From the NCBI RefSeq assembly GCF_035920445.1, contig NZ_CP109162.1, forward strand, positions 4,340,001 through 4,404,000: a stretch of DNA of 64,000 nt. Direction: 5' to 3'. The notes under the pieces were generated by a model that worked only from the letters and a program-made list of their open reading frames with translations, made no database searches and was not told where the DNA came from. The position numbers were made by a program, and so were the translations under genes. The stretch comes from Nocardia sp. NBC_01730. Its GTDB lineage: Bacteria > Actinomycetota > Actinomycetes > Mycobacteriales > Mycobacteriaceae. Below are positions 32,850 to 42,554 of the stretch, one piece after another. The stretch's first letter is position 1; each line of letters opens with the position of its first letter.

Positions 32850-33986
32850 CTACGCCATCATGGAGACGTCTTTCGTGGTATTCGGAATGGACGCCGCGAA
32901 GGCTGTCGCATTGTTGACACGCTCTTGCCGACTGGTGCCAGCGCTTCTTTCGTAGTATTGGTCGAAGGCCGCCGCGCCTTCCGCAGGCGATATTGCGGCC
33001 CGACTTCTAAATTTCGCCCAATTGCCCTTTTCGGAGGTTGCAGCTTCATGCATCATGAAATCGACCTGCGCCTTCCAATCACCGACCCGGCTGCCCGCGT
33101 AAGCCCGCAGCGCGTCATCCCGTCCCCCTTCCCACTGGATCAGACCTATGGCGCCTTCAGCCGCATTGTGTGCGGCGGTGTTGAAGCTGGATTCGGTCTG
33201 CATATTACCGAGGATGGCAGTCGCCTCATTGTGCGTCAGGCCGTATTTGTCCCTGAGGTACCGATAGATTTCCTCTGCCTTCGCTTTCTGGCCGCTGGAT
33301 ATCGGCTGGGCATTCCCGGCGGAACCTGAGTACGAGACCGGACTACCTGCGCCGGAGCCGCTGTAGCCACTAGTTGTCGGATAGCTGTTTCCGGCGTAAG
33401 AGGGAGTACTCCCGTTGTAGGTGGGAGTGGAGCCGCCGATCCCGTCAGCCTGTTGCGTGATCTTCGCCTGGGCGTCCACGACCTTGTCATGGGTGTTGAC
33501 GACAGCCTTGGCCACGGCCGACATGAGACCTAGCTCGGCACTCACTGTCAAATGTTTCGGAGGGTTCGGATTTTCTTTTGTCGGCGTATCCTGAACCGGA
33601 TCAGGTGCCTTGTCCAATGCATCCTTGAGCTCGGTGACATAAACCTGGATGTCGGAAAACGCGCTCGCAGCGATTCCGGATGTCGCAAAGGTGGAGGTGT
33701 CTACGCCTTCATCGGTGACATGTATCGCCTCTTTGGCGGCGCCGACCACCTTCCCCAAATCGCCGTAGTTCTTGACCATCACACCGCCGCTTTTCTCGTC
33801 GATGTCGATGACCTTGCCATCGCCTTCCAATCGCTGCGAGTAATCGGGCACAGTGGTGTCCCCCGAGCCGAGCACCTCCAGACAATCCTCGATCGCTCTC
33901 CCGCCCCAATCGATAAAGTTCTTCAGCGCCCGCGATGATCCATCGGGATGCTTCAGGGGCATCACCTTGTAACGCTCGCCGGTCAT
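32850..33986 (-). CDS. Protein with C-terminal phage-tail-lysozyme-like domain
   Basis: 378 aa, RBS-like GGAGCC before the ATG at 33986. Residues 1-175 are helical with no signal peptide. Residues 180-245 form a Ser/Gly/Tyr/Thr-rich linker (STPTYNGSTPSYAGNSY). Residues about 245-365 match the phage tail lysozyme family: YRYLRDKYGLTHNEATAILGNMQTESSFN, then GAIGLIQWEGGR, with the catalytic Glu of MQTESS. Such domains cut peptidoglycan during phage entry or as toxins. The N-terminal helical part with a disordered linker would suit export by a type VII system. It is separated from ssrA by the terminator. Confidence 0.72.
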   Translation of the reverse strand: MTGERYKVMPLKHPDGSSRALKNFIDWGGRAIEDCLEVLGSGDTTVPDYSQRLEGDGKVIDIDEKSGGVMVKNYGDLGKVVGAAKEAIHVTDEGVDTSTFATSGIAASAFSDIQVYVTELKDALDKAPDPVQDTPTKENPNPPKHLTVSAELGLMSAVAKAVVNTHDKVVDAQAKITQQADGIGGSTPTYNGSTPSYAGNSYPTTSGYSGSGAGSPVSYSGSAGNAQPISSGQKAKAEEIYRYLRDKYGLTHNEATAILGNMQTESSFNTAAHNAAEGAIGLIQWEGGRDDALRAYAGSRVGDWKAQVDFMMHEAATSEKGNWAKFRSRAAISPAEGAAAFDQYYERSAGTSRQERVNNATAFAASIPNTTKDVSMMA

Positions 33987-34115
33987 CGGAGGCTCCGCTT
34001 CTCGGGTACCGCCATCGCATCCTCAACTCACTACAGGACTAACAGGCCACCGTGTGACCCCTTCCGTAACTGCCCTATTCAAGCATCAACCATCCCCTGT
34101 GCTGGGAAACGAGAA

Positions 34116-34144
34116 AGACCCACGCTCTCCATGAGCGTGGGTCT
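34116..34144 (-). terminator. Terminator-like hairpin after tmRNA
   Basis: A perfect 12-bp stem (AGACCCACGCTC / GAGCGTGGGTCT) with a 5-nt loop, 8 nt beyond the CCA end of ssrA on the minus strand. The downstream strand is only moderately T-rich. Its place makes it the probable end of the tmRNA transcript. Confidence 0.8.
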
Positions 34145-34152
34145 CCCTCGAG

Positions 34153-34520
34153 TGGAGCTGCCGGGAATCGAACCCGGGTCCTCCGCCGCGTCTCCAGGGC
34201 TTCTCCGTGTGCAGTCCGCTAGGTCTCTACTCGGATCTCCGGGTCTCGCGAACAAGCTCGGATGACGATCCCAGTCGCTGTTTGTTGTCCCGCACTACTC
34301 CGCGACCGAGTAGGACGGTGAGCCCTCTAGCTGATGCCGGCACCGGAGCCGAGGGCATGCCCCGGGCCGACAGAGACGCTCTGCTGGTTAGGCAGCGAGA
34401 GCGTACTCGCGCTGATGAGAATCGGCGCTTAATTGGTTGCAGCGACGCTTACGGTGGTCTCTTGCCTGCACCGACACGCTTCCCCTGAATCTACGTACAA
34501 AGTCGAAACCGTTCAGCCCC
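34153..34520 (-). ncRNA. ssrA: tmRNA (transfer-messenger RNA)
   Basis: 368 nt. The 5' end GGGGCTGAACGG and the 3' end GGTTCGATTCCCGGCAGCTCCA form the tRNA-like half, with the CCA encoded at 34155-34153. The tag reading frame is 34426-34388, resuming at GCC and encoding ADSHQREYALAA then TAA. Mycobacteria use ADSHQRDYALAA as I recall, so the organism is a near relative. With SmpB, tmRNA rescues stalled ribosomes and tags the nascent protein for decay. A hairpin (34527-34543, CCCGGC-TCCTT-GCCGGG) lies just upstream of the mature 5' end, probably a processing signal. Confidence 0.97.
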
Positions 34521-35201
34521 GTACGTCCCGGCTCCTTGCCGGGCTGTTCATCTTAACACCGCCCAGATCACGGATCATCCCATTATTTGGCAGTGGCGGG
34601 CGCCACACTCCCGCTGTCGCACATCGCGGCCGCCGCGCCAGTCGTAAAGCTCGCTCCTACCGTCTCGGGTGCCCTCGGCGTCCACCGAGGCGAGCTCGGG
34701 CGTCATGACCATCACCCTGACTCGTGCGCTGATTCCGGCCCGGATCGCGGCCCGCCCCGGATCGACACCGCGCAACCCCTGACCGCTCGAGGCGCGGTGC
34801 CGAACCGCGTTTCAGAGGATGAGCACCGTCTCAGATCCGCCGCCGACAATCTGGACGGTGGCCCAATAGGCGCGCTCGGTACGCATAGACCGTCTCGGCC
34901 GATGGCCAGGACGCGCGCCCGGCATGAGTCGCGGACAGTGCGGTTTCGCGGGTACACGACCCCAACATCTGGACGGCTTCAGACTGTGAACCTGACCTCC
35001 GCACCCAGTGGGCCGGGCGTCGACGAGCCCCATCTCGCAGCGCAGCAGGCGACGGTCGGTGCCCCGCCGGACGCGGACACGCCCGGCCTTCCCGAGTGCT
35101 GGCACACGATTGCCCCGGCCCGATGCCGAAGCGACTTACACTGCACGAGCCGTCCGCTCGGCCCTGGGCAGCGGGTCTCGATTTCAGACTAAGGAAACAC
35201 T
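34521..35201. other. Intergenic region upstream of ssrA, no gene seen
   Basis: 681 bp between ssrA (leftward) and the first substrate-binding protein gene (rightward). On the ssrA side, TAAGAT (34555-34550, minus strand) is a plausible -10 box, placed before the leader hairpin. Frames in the rest are Pro/Arg-rich shadows without RBS. A 25-codon frame from ATG 34704 has no support. Confidence 0.45.
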
Positions 35202-36515
35202 TTGGCAGTACCGACAATTCGGGACAGGTTGCTGCGCCTGTCCGCCCTCACCATCATCGCCGGGCTCGTCCTTTCCGGTTGCTCCTATCTGCGAGGCAAC
35301 TCGGCGCGAGCCGTCGAACCGGGTGTCACCGCCGATCCCTGCCCGAACGCCGTCGACACCAGCAAAGGCTGCATCTATCTCGGCGTGCTGTCCGACCTGA
35401 CGAGCGGACCGTTCGCCGCGCTGGGCAAGGACATCAACAACGGCCAGTTGGCGTTCTGGCGGGCGGTGAACGCGGCGGGCGGGATCGGCGGCAAGTACGA
35501 GGTCGACATCGCCACCTACACCGAGGACACCTCCTATGATCTGCAGAAGCACTCCGAGGCGTATCAGCGGATCGAACCGCATGTGCTCGCGCTCTCGATG
35601 AGTCTCGGCACCTTGCAGACGCAGAAGATGCTCGACCGGATGGACTCGGAGGATATGGTCGCCATCGGCGGAACCCTATGGTCGGGCTGGCAGTTCGAGA
35701 ACAGCGACAAGGGGCTGTTGCTGGAGTCCGGTTACTCCTACTGCTCCGAGGCGATCATCGCCCTGGACTGGGTCGCGGAGCAAAAGGCGAAGCCGAACTC
35801 GATCGCTACTGTCAGCTACCAGGGCGATTATGGCGGTGATTACTCGACCGGCGCGAAGAAGTGGGCCTCCGCCAACCGCGTCGACGTGGTGGCGCAGATT
35901 GATACCGAACCGAACACGCGGATCGGCAATCAGGACGCCGCGGTCGCCAAGATCCTCGCCGCGGGAGCGGATCTCGTGCTGCTGGCCACGGGTCCAGCGG
36001 AGGCGGGCGAGATCATGGGCAAGGCGGCGCTGGCGGGCTACCGTGGCGGGTTCCTCGGCTCCGGCCCGACCTGGAGCGGCGGCCTGCTGAAAAGCCCTGC
36101 GGCGACCGCGATCACGGCACGGTACAACATGACCTCGCCGCTGGACGGCTGGGACGGCACAAGCGTTGGCGCCAAGAAGGCGCGCGCCTCGGCGACAGTG
36201 GAGCCCTCGACCTGGGGTTACAGCGCTGGCTGGATGTTCTCCTACCCGATGAAGGCACTGCTGACGAGGGCCGCGGTCGAAGGCAAACTCAGCCGCAAGG
36301 GCGTCCGCGAGTCGGTACCCGGCCTGCGCGTCGACTACGAGGGAGCGATTCCCGAATATACCTATGGCGCAGCGAAACCCGACCTTTCCCGACAGCGGGC
36401 GATCATCGAGATACCCGACCAGACCGCGCCGCTGGGCGCCAAGACCTTGGCGTCCGACTATCACGGCCCGACCCAGGACCGCATCTCCCTCACCGAGCCC
36501 TGCGTGCAGCCGTAA
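35202..36515 (+). CDS. Periplasmic-binding lipoprotein of the branched-chain amino-acid type (Peripla_BP_6), copy 1
   Basis: 437 aa from a TTG at 35202 with AAGGA upstream. The signal peptide ends in a lipobox (IIAGLVLSGC). The mature domain resembles Leu/Ile/Val-binding proteins: YLGVLSDLTSGPFAALGKDINNGQLAFWRAVNAAGGI, then VDIATYTEDTSYD. The later segments GYSYCSEAIIALDWVAEQ and GDYGGDYS are family-like. It should be anchored on the outer face of the membrane and bind a small ligand. A paralogue follows 12 nt after. No permease or ATPase is next to either, so they may serve a distant transporter or act as receptors. Confidence 0.85.
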   Translation: MAVPTIRDRLLRLSALTIIAGLVLSGCSYLRGNSARAVEPGVTADPCPNAVDTSKGCIYLGVLSDLTSGPFAALGKDINNGQLAFWRAVNAAGGIGGKYEVDIATYTEDTSYDLQKHSEAYQRIEPHVLALSMSLGTLQTQKMLDRMDSEDMVAIGGTLWSGWQFENSDKGLLLESGYSYCSEAIIALDWVAEQKAKPNSIATVSYQGDYGGDYSTGAKKWASANRVDVVAQIDTEPNTRIGNQDAAVAKILAAGADLVLLATGPAEAGEIMGKAALAGYRGGFLGSGPTWSGGLLKSPAATAITARYNMTSPLDGWDGTSVGAKKARASATVEPSTWGYSAGWMFSYPMKALLTRAAVEGKLSRKGVRESVPGLRVDYEGAIPEYTYGAAKPDLSRQRAIIEIPDQTAPLGAKTLASDYHGPTQDRISLTEPCVQP

Positions 36516-36526
36516 GAGAGCCAGAC

Positions 36527-37825
36527 ATGGGATTCACCAGCAACCGTCGCCGACTATTTCGTATCGTAGCCGCGCCCCTCGCGTTCGGGCTCATGTTGAC
36601 GGGCGCCTGTTCGACGTCGGCGCCCGCCGCGACGCCCGGCATTACCCGCGCGCCGTGCCCGCAAGCTATCCACAAGGACAAGGGCTGCATCTACCTCGGC
36701 GTTCTGTCCGATCTGAACAACGGCCCCTTCGCACCGCTCGGAAGGTCCATGCAGGACGGGCAACTCGCGTTCTGGAACGAGGTGAACAAGAAGGGCGGTA
36801 TCGGCGGCTACGAGATCGACATCGCGACCTACACCCGCGACACCGCCTACGACCCACGCAAACACGTCACGGAATTCGAGAACGTAGCACCGCACGTGCT
36901 CGCGCTCGCGATGAGTTTCGGTACCGCGCAGACGCTCGCGGTTCTCCACGATATGGACGAGGCAAACCTGGTGACGGCGGCGGGCACGCTCTGGTCGGGC
37001 TGGCAATATCGCTCCACCGACCATGACCTCGTGCTGGACGGCGGCTTTTCGTACTGCACCGAAGCCGTTCTCGGTTTGGATTGGTTCGCGCAGAACCACT
37101 ACCAACCGCGCACGCTCGGAGTGGTCGCCTACCGCGGCAACTACGGCGGCGACTACGCCAGCGGGGCACTCAAGTGGGCGTTGGACAACGGCGCGACGAT
37201 TGCCTCACGGATCGACACCGGTCCCAACAGCGAGGTCGGTAACCAGGACTTCCCGGTTGCCGAGATCATGGCCAACCCACCCGATCTCGTCCTGCTGGCC
37301 ACCGGGCCGGCTGAAACCGCCGAGATCGTCAGCAAACTCGCGAAGGACGGCTACACCGGCCGTTTCCTCGGCTCCACACCGACTTGGAACAGCGCGTTGC
37401 TCAAAACACCTGCCGCACAGGCACTCACCACGCTGTACAACTACACCTCGCCGTTCGACGGCTGGGACGGGAACAGCATCGGGGCCCAACGCGCCAGGAA
37501 CGCCGCACCAAGCGAACCGACCAACTTCGGCTATAACCTCGGCTGGGGCTTCTCCTATCCGCTGAAGACGCTGCTGACCAAGGCCGCCGAGTCGGGCGCA
37601 CTCGACCGGCCGACCCTGCGCAAGATGCTCGACGGGCTCACCGTGGATTCCGAAGGCATGGCGGCGACCCAGATCTACGGGCGCGATGAACCCGACGTCA
37701 CGGTGCAGCGTGCGATGGTCAACGTGCCCGATCCGAGTACGTCGCTCGGTTCGCACACGGTGGTCGCCGACTACCAGAGTCCCACACTGAAGCGGATCGC
37801 TATCCACGAACCGTGTACCCGGTGA
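36527..37825 (+). CDS. Periplasmic-binding lipoprotein of the branched-chain amino-acid type (Peripla_BP_6), copy 2
   Basis: 432 aa, a tandem duplicate of the gene before it. Lipobox MLTGAC after a short hydrophobic signal. The same order of motifs is kept: YLGVLSDLNNGPFAPLG, then IGGYEIDIATYTRDTAYD, and the DGWDGNSIGAQRARNAA stretch near the end. The copies differ throughout, so the duplication is old. They are probably co-transcribed. Confidence 0.85.
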   Translation: MGFTSNRRRLFRIVAAPLAFGLMLTGACSTSAPAATPGITRAPCPQAIHKDKGCIYLGVLSDLNNGPFAPLGRSMQDGQLAFWNEVNKKGGIGGYEIDIATYTRDTAYDPRKHVTEFENVAPHVLALAMSFGTAQTLAVLHDMDEANLVTAAGTLWSGWQYRSTDHDLVLDGGFSYCTEAVLGLDWFAQNHYQPRTLGVVAYRGNYGGDYASGALKWALDNGATIASRIDTGPNSEVGNQDFPVAEIMANPPDLVLLATGPAETAEIVSKLAKDGYTGRFLGSTPTWNSALLKTPAAQALTTLYNYTSPFDGWDGNSIGAQRARNAAPSEPTNFGYNLGWGFSYPLKTLLTKAAESGALDRPTLRKMLDGLTVDSEGMAATQIYGRDEPDVTVQRAMVNVPDPSTSLGSHTVVADYQSPTLKRIAIHEPCTR

Positions 37826-37830
37826 TCCGC

Positions 37831-38118
37831 CTACCAGGCCGCGGCGATGAGCGCGACCGCGGCCGACACAAGGACCGAGCCGACCTGCCGCTGGCGATGG
37901 ACCTGCTCACCGAGCGGCACCATCACCAGCAGCACGGTCGGCGGGTACCGCGAGCCGATCACGCTCACCAGCGACAGCAAGCCGTAGACCTCGTATAGCA
38001 GCACCACTTTGCCGATCGTGGCCAGCACGCCGAAGTACCTGGCCGACCACAGCGGTTCGCGCAGCCGCCGGAACTCCCCTATGGCCAACCATACGACTCC
38101 GGCGGCGGCGCGCTGCAT
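37831..38118 (-). pseudogene. EamA-type transporter C-terminal remnant
   Basis: 95 codons. The sequence VVLLYEVYGLLSLVSVIGSRYPPTVLLVMVPLGEQVHRQRQVG, then VLVSAAVALIAA, has the final-helix pattern of drug/metabolite (EamA) transporters (LSLVSVI.SLYPA.TVLL, GE...R.Q..G). About 200 residues of N-terminal helices are missing. It lies 31 nt after smpB on the same strand, with no own start. Confidence 0.6.
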
Positions 38119-38148
38119 GAACAGTGGCCACAGCCCGGAGTCCGGCGG

Positions 38149-38622
38149 TCACCTCATGCCTTTGATCCGCCGTCCCAGCTCGCGGGTGACCTCGCGCTCC
38201 GCGGTGCGCCGGGCCAGGTCCTGACGCTTGTCGTAGTCCTGCTTACCTTTGGCCAGGGCCAGCTCGACCTTCACTTTGCCGTCAGAGAAGTACATCGACA
38301 GCGGCACCAAGGTCTGGTTGCCCTCGCGCGACTTGCCGACCAGCCGCTCGATCTCGCGCTTGTGCAGGAGCAATTTGCGTACCCTGCGCGGCGAGTGGTT
38401 GGTCCAAGTGCCGTGGCTGAACTCGGGAATATGCAGCCCGCGCAGCCACACCTCGCCGTTGTCCACCGTCGCGAAGGCGTCAACGAGCGAGGCCTTGCCC
38501 TCACGCAGGCTCTTCACCTCGGTGCCGACCAGCGCGATCCCGGCCTCGTAAATATCCAGGATCGTGTAGTTGTGCCGCGCCCGGCGGTTGGTCGCGATGA
38601 CCTTACGCCCCTTCTCCTTCAT
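38149..38622 (-). CDS. smpB: SsrA-binding protein SmpB
   Basis: 157 aa from the ATG at 38622; the longer frame upstream is not SmpB. It reads [46 protein letters not shown], the classic oligonucleotide-binding fold. The C-terminal tail ([21 protein letters not shown]) mimics mRNA in the ribosome. SmpB brings tmRNA to stalled ribosomes. ssrA follows downstream on the same strand, as in mycobacteria, though here about 3.6 kb away with an inserted transporter remnant and the two lipoprotein genes between them. Confidence 0.97.
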   Translation of the reverse strand: MKEKGRKVIATNRRARHNYTILDIYEAGIALVGTEVKSLREGKASLVDAFATVDNGEVWLRGLHIPEFSHGTWTNHSPRRVRKLLLHKREIERLVGKSREGNQTLVPLSMYFSDGKVKVELALAKGKQDYDKRQDLARRTAEREVTRELGRRIKGMR

Positions 38623-38677
38623 AACGGTCAACTCTAAGTGACGCGGCAACCGGAATATTCCCGCAGGTCGCACACCG

Positions 38678-38926
38678 CTAACCGCCCTGGTGCAGCACGA
38701 TGTAGAGCGCGAGGACCGCGACGAACGCGCCGACCAAGACCACCGTGGACAGCCTCGGCCCACCGCGGCTGTGCGGCAGCGGCGCGGCCCCATGTCGCAG
38801 CCACACACCCTCCACGGATGGATCGCTCCTGCTGGGAACGTACGGCGGCGCGTCCATGGGTTCGCCTCCCGGAGAGCCGGTAGAAATGTCGGCCCCGTCG
38901 TCGCTGGGACCATCACCCGGTGCCAT
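38678..38926 (-). CDS. Small single-pass membrane protein next to smpB
   Basis: 82 aa from the ATG at 38926. The N-terminal 55 residues are soluble and Pro/Asp/Ser-rich. One membrane helix lies near the C-terminus ([21 protein letters not shown]), a tail-anchored layout. It lies just upstream of smpB on the same strand. No family is recognised; the hydrophobic segment and position support it. Confidence 0.55.
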   Translation of the reverse strand: MAPGDGPSDDGADISTGSPGGEPMDAPPYVPSRSDPSVEGVWLRHGAAPLPHSRGGPRLSTVVLVGAFVAVLALYIVLHQGG

Positions 38927-39091
38927 AACCGGAACGGTAGCCGCACCGACGGCGACACGCTGCAATTCTCGCGCGCCGCAACACAGTGGGAACTCATGGG
39001 CGTGTCGCTGCCACTGACGCTGTCCTCCACAGTCGTTCGCGGACCCGACCGCGCCCATCGGTAACCGGACGTGCGGTGACCCGTGGACGGC

Positions 39092-40975
39092 TCACCCCGC
39101 GGCGAGCACCTCGAGAACCTGCTCTCCGTACTTCGCGAGCTTGTTCTCGCCGACGCCGCCGACTCCGCCGAGATCAGCGAGACTCGCGGGTTTGCGGGCC
39201 GCGATCTCGCGCAAGGTGGCGTCGTGGAAGACGACGTATGCCGGGACGCCCTGTTCCTTGGCGGTGGCCGCGCGCCATTCGCGCAGCTTCTCGAACAGCG
39301 GCACGTCGGCGGACGGCAGCTCGGCGGCTGCGGATTTACCCACTTTTGCGGCGCGCGCGGGTTTGGCTGCTCGTTCGGGTTCCCGACGCAGCAGCACTTG
39401 GCGCCCGTCGAACAGCACCTCGCTGCTGGCCTCGGTGAGCGTCAGGACACCGTAGTCACCGTGCACCGCGAGCAGGCCACAGGCGAGCAGTTGCCGGACC
39501 ACGCCGCGCCATTCCGTATCGCGCAGATCGGTGCCGATGCCGAAGACCTTCAGCTCGTGATGGTCGTATTGCAGTACCTTCTGGTTCTTCTTACCGAGCA
39601 GAATGTCGACGATATGGCCCGCGCCGAAACGCTGGCCCCGTTCCCGCTCGAGCCGCAGAACCGTGGACAACAGCTTCTGCGCGGCCACGGTGCCGTCCCA
39701 GGATTGCGGTGGCAACAGGCAGGTGTCGCAGTTGCCGCATGGCAGGCCGGGCTGGCCGAAGTACGCCAGCAGCTGGGTGCGGCGGCAACTCACCGTCTCA
39801 CACAACGCGAGCATCGCCTCCAGGTGCAGTTGGAGCTGGCGGCGGTGGGCGGCGTCACCGTCGGAGGCCTCGATCAGTTTGCGTTGCTGCACCACATCGC
39901 TGAGGCCATAGACCATCCACGCGGTGGACGGCAACCCATCTCGGCCCGCGCGACCGGTCTCCTGGTAGTAGCCCTCGACAGACTTCGGCAGGTCGAGGTG
40001 TGCGACGAAGCGCACGTCGGGTTTGTCGATGCCCATCCCGAACGCAATAGTCGCCACGACGACCAGACCGTCTTCGCGCAGGAACCGCGACTGATTCACG
40101 GCACGCGTGCGATTGTCCAGGCCAGCGTGATACGGCACGGCAGTGATGCCGTTTTCGGTGAGAAAAGCGGCGGTCTTCTCCACCGAGTTGCGCGAGAGGC
40201 AGTAGACGATGCCCGCGTCCCCCGGGTGCTCGGTTCGGATGAATTCCAGCAGCTGACGCTCGGGCCGGTTCTTCGGCTCGATCCGGTACTGGATATTGGG
40301 TCGATCGAAACTGGCGACGAAGCGACGGGCCGAACCGAGGTCGAGGCGCTGGATGATCTCGTCGCGCGTCTTCTCGGTGGCGGTCGCGGTCAACGCGATC
40401 CGCGGCACGTCCGGCCACCGCTCGTGCAGCATGGAAAGGCCCAGGTAATCGGGGCGGAAGTCGTGACCCCACTGGGAGACGCAGTGCGCCTCATCGATGG
40501 CGAACAAGGCGACCTTGCCCCGATTGAGCAGCTTTGCGGTCGATTCCAGGCGCAGCCGCTCCGGCGCCAGATACAGCAGGTCGAGTTCCCCCGCCACGAA
40601 TTGCGCTTCCACCATCCGGCGCTCGTCGGGGTACTGGGTAGAGTTCAGGAAGCCCGCGCGCACGCCGAGGGCACTGAGCGCGTCCACCTGATCCTGCATC
40701 AGCGCGATCAGCGGCGAGACCACCACCCCGACGCCGGGACGCACCAGGGCGGGCACCTGGTAGCAGAGTGACTTGCCGCCGCCGGTCGGCATGAGGACCA
40801 GTGCGTCGCCGCCCGCGACCACGTGCTCGACGATCTCGTGCTGGTCGCCGCGGAAGCTGTCGTAGCCGAAGACTCGGCGTAGAACCTGTTGCGCCGCACC
40901 GGATCCGGCGTCCACACCGGGCTCGCCGTCCATCGCCACAGCCGCGAAGTCATCGGGGGAATTCACCCGGCCCAT
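39092..40975 (-). CDS. recQ: ATP-dependent DNA helicase RecQ
   Basis: 627 aa. Helicase motifs are all present: motif I TGGGKS, motif II DEAHC, motif III TATAT, motif [11 protein letters not shown] and motif [12 protein letters not shown]. The RecQ zinc site uses Cys residues in CETVSCRR and CGNCDTC. A winged helix follows, and an HRDC domain closes the protein ([25 protein letters not shown]). RecQ unwinds recombination intermediates. M1 at 40975 or M15 (40933) could be the start. Confidence 0.96.
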   Translation of the reverse strand: MGRVNSPDDFAAVAMDGEPGVDAGSGAAQQVLRRVFGYDSFRGDQHEIVEHVVAGGDALVLMPTGGGKSLCYQVPALVRPGVGVVVSPLIALMQDQVDALSALGVRAGFLNSTQYPDERRMVEAQFVAGELDLLYLAPERLRLESTAKLLNRGKVALFAIDEAHCVSQWGHDFRPDYLGLSMLHERWPDVPRIALTATATEKTRDEIIQRLDLGSARRFVASFDRPNIQYRIEPKNRPERQLLEFIRTEHPGDAGIVYCLSRNSVEKTAAFLTENGITAVPYHAGLDNRTRAVNQSRFLREDGLVVVATIAFGMGIDKPDVRFVAHLDLPKSVEGYYQETGRAGRDGLPSTAWMVYGLSDVVQQRKLIEASDGDAAHRRQLQLHLEAMLALCETVSCRRTQLLAYFGQPGLPCGNCDTCLLPPQSWDGTVAAQKLLSTVLRLERERGQRFGAGHIVDILLGKKNQKVLQYDHHELKVFGIGTDLRDTEWRGVVRQLLACGLLAVHGDYGVLTLTEASSEVLFDGRQVLLRREPERAAKPARAAKVGKSAAAELPSADVPLFEKLREWRAATAKEQGVPAYVVFHDATLREIAARKPASLADLGGVGGVGENKLAKYGEQVLEVLAAG

Positions 40976-41161
40976 CCTACGAGCGCTCGCCCGCGGCGGT
41001 ACGGGTACGTCTCGTCGTTCACCGTGCTCGACCCACTAGTTCTCCACATGTGGATAACCGAACGTCGCCTGCCCGACCCCGATCCGTTGACATGCGGATT
41101 CATCCATCCGTGGTAATCCGTCGAGTCGGCCGCATCGTTCGACGCTGTTACGTTCACTTTC

Positions 41162-42133
41162 ATGGCAACAGGAACGGGCAGCAATCGAGTTCGGGCGGCG
41201 GTGCTCACCGCAGCCGTATTCGCGGGGATCGCGGCGGCCATGCCGACGTCGCAGGCGGGGACAATCCCCACCATGTGCTCAGAGGGGTGGGAAGCCACCA
41301 CGGTGGTAGAGGGTGTCGGCAATCTGGAGAACCTCGACTCCGACGGGCGTGGCGGCTTCTACGTCACCGGGATCATGGACGGGTACCTCGCGCACGTCGA
41401 CAGCGCCGCCCGGATGGAGAAGCTGGTAACGGGGTTGTGGCGTCCGGCAGGAGTGCGCGTCGCGGGACCGTACGTCTACTTCCTCACCGGTGACGGACTC
41501 AGCGAACCGCCAGGCACGCTACAGCGCTACGACACCACGACCGGCACGGTGCAAATCCTGCTCACCGGGCTGAACGGTCCGAATGGACTGCTGTTGCTGC
41601 CGGACGGCAGCCTGCTGTTCACCACCATCGGCCTCGGCGGTCCGACCGGCATCTCTCGCTACTGGCCCGCGACAAACGAGTACGAGCGGGATTGGGCGAG
41701 CCTGCCGCCGGCCAACGGCATCGCGCTCGCCGCCGACGGCGAGTCGATCTACGTCGACACGATGACCCTGCAGATCTACCGCGTCCCGCTGCACGACCCC
41801 AGTCACCCGACCCTCGTCTCGGGTATCCCCGACTTGATCGCAGTACCCGACGATATGGAGGCCACCCGCGCCGGAGCCCTGTTCGTCGCCGATCACATTC
41901 TCGGCGCCGTCTACCAGGTGGACATGGCCACCGGCGCGACCTGCGCGATTATCACCGGCCTGATCAAGCCCGGCCCCGTACGCAACCCACCGGACGGCGC
42001 CACCTCCGTCCGCATCGCTCGCGACGGAGATTCGTGGTCGCTGTTCGTCACCAGTATGGACGGCACCCTTCGCCGCCTGCGCCCACCGGCAGGGTTCGAC
42101 ATCACCCCTGCGACACCGGGCAAAACCGGATAA
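41162..42133 (+). CDS. Secreted SMP-30/gluconolactonase-like beta-propeller protein
   Basis: 323 aa. A signal peptide with AVLTAAVFAGIAAAMP precedes cleavage near residue 32. The mature protein shows repeated propeller strands (GPNGLLLLPDGSLLFTTIG, NGIALAADGESIYVDTM, then LFVADHILGAVYQVDM), as in ScyE/SMP-30-like lactonase families. Single conserved Cys residues occur near the start (TMCSEGW) and in ATCAIITG. It is exported and probably binds metal. The substrate is unknown. It is divergent from recQ. Confidence 0.75.
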   Translation: MATGTGSNRVRAAVLTAAVFAGIAAAMPTSQAGTIPTMCSEGWEATTVVEGVGNLENLDSDGRGGFYVTGIMDGYLAHVDSAARMEKLVTGLWRPAGVRVAGPYVYFLTGDGLSEPPGTLQRYDTTTGTVQILLTGLNGPNGLLLLPDGSLLFTTIGLGGPTGISRYWPATNEYERDWASLPPANGIALAADGESIYVDTMTLQIYRVPLHDPSHPTLVSGIPDLIAVPDDMEATRAGALFVADHILGAVYQVDMATGATCAIITGLIKPGPVRNPPDGATSVRIARDGDSWSLFVTSMDGTLRRLRPPAGFDITPATPGKTG

Positions 42134-42554
42134 GCCGGGCTTACGCATATCGGCCGCAAGGCATTGCGCCACCGATCTCCTGGTCGTTGGTTATCGAGCC
42201 CCGACAGGCTCTGAACTGCATGTTTGATGGTTTCTGCCGTCAGCTGTTGTCAGCGTTTGCTGGCTACGCTGGTGAATTCCGACGTCGGTTATCGGTGGAC
42301 TACTACGTCGGCCGACGAGGCTGAGGTCCGTTGGCGTCAGTGAAATCTGGCGTCACTGACGAGCGTGTCTCGCTGGCTGAGCATGCCCGTCGAATGCACG
42401 CTCATGCCGATGAGTGTGCGTTGGCCAGCTGCTGGAAAGCCCGCAACGATGGTCGCCGCAGGACAGTCCGACCAGTCGCCGCGAGCCGGCTGTCCGGACG
42501 GCTTGTCGACGGCCCGGACGAGCCTGCTGGCGGCAGCGGTCCGATACGAGTTGT
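42134..42554. other. Intergenic region with a 9-bp inverted repeat
   Basis: No gene is supported. At 42335-42361 the sequence CGTCAGTGA ... TCACTGACG is a perfect inverted repeat with a 9-nt spacer, and CGTCGGCCGACG (42306-42317) is a short palindrome. Both could be operators or form a stem beyond the 3' end of the propeller gene. Confidence 0.4.
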
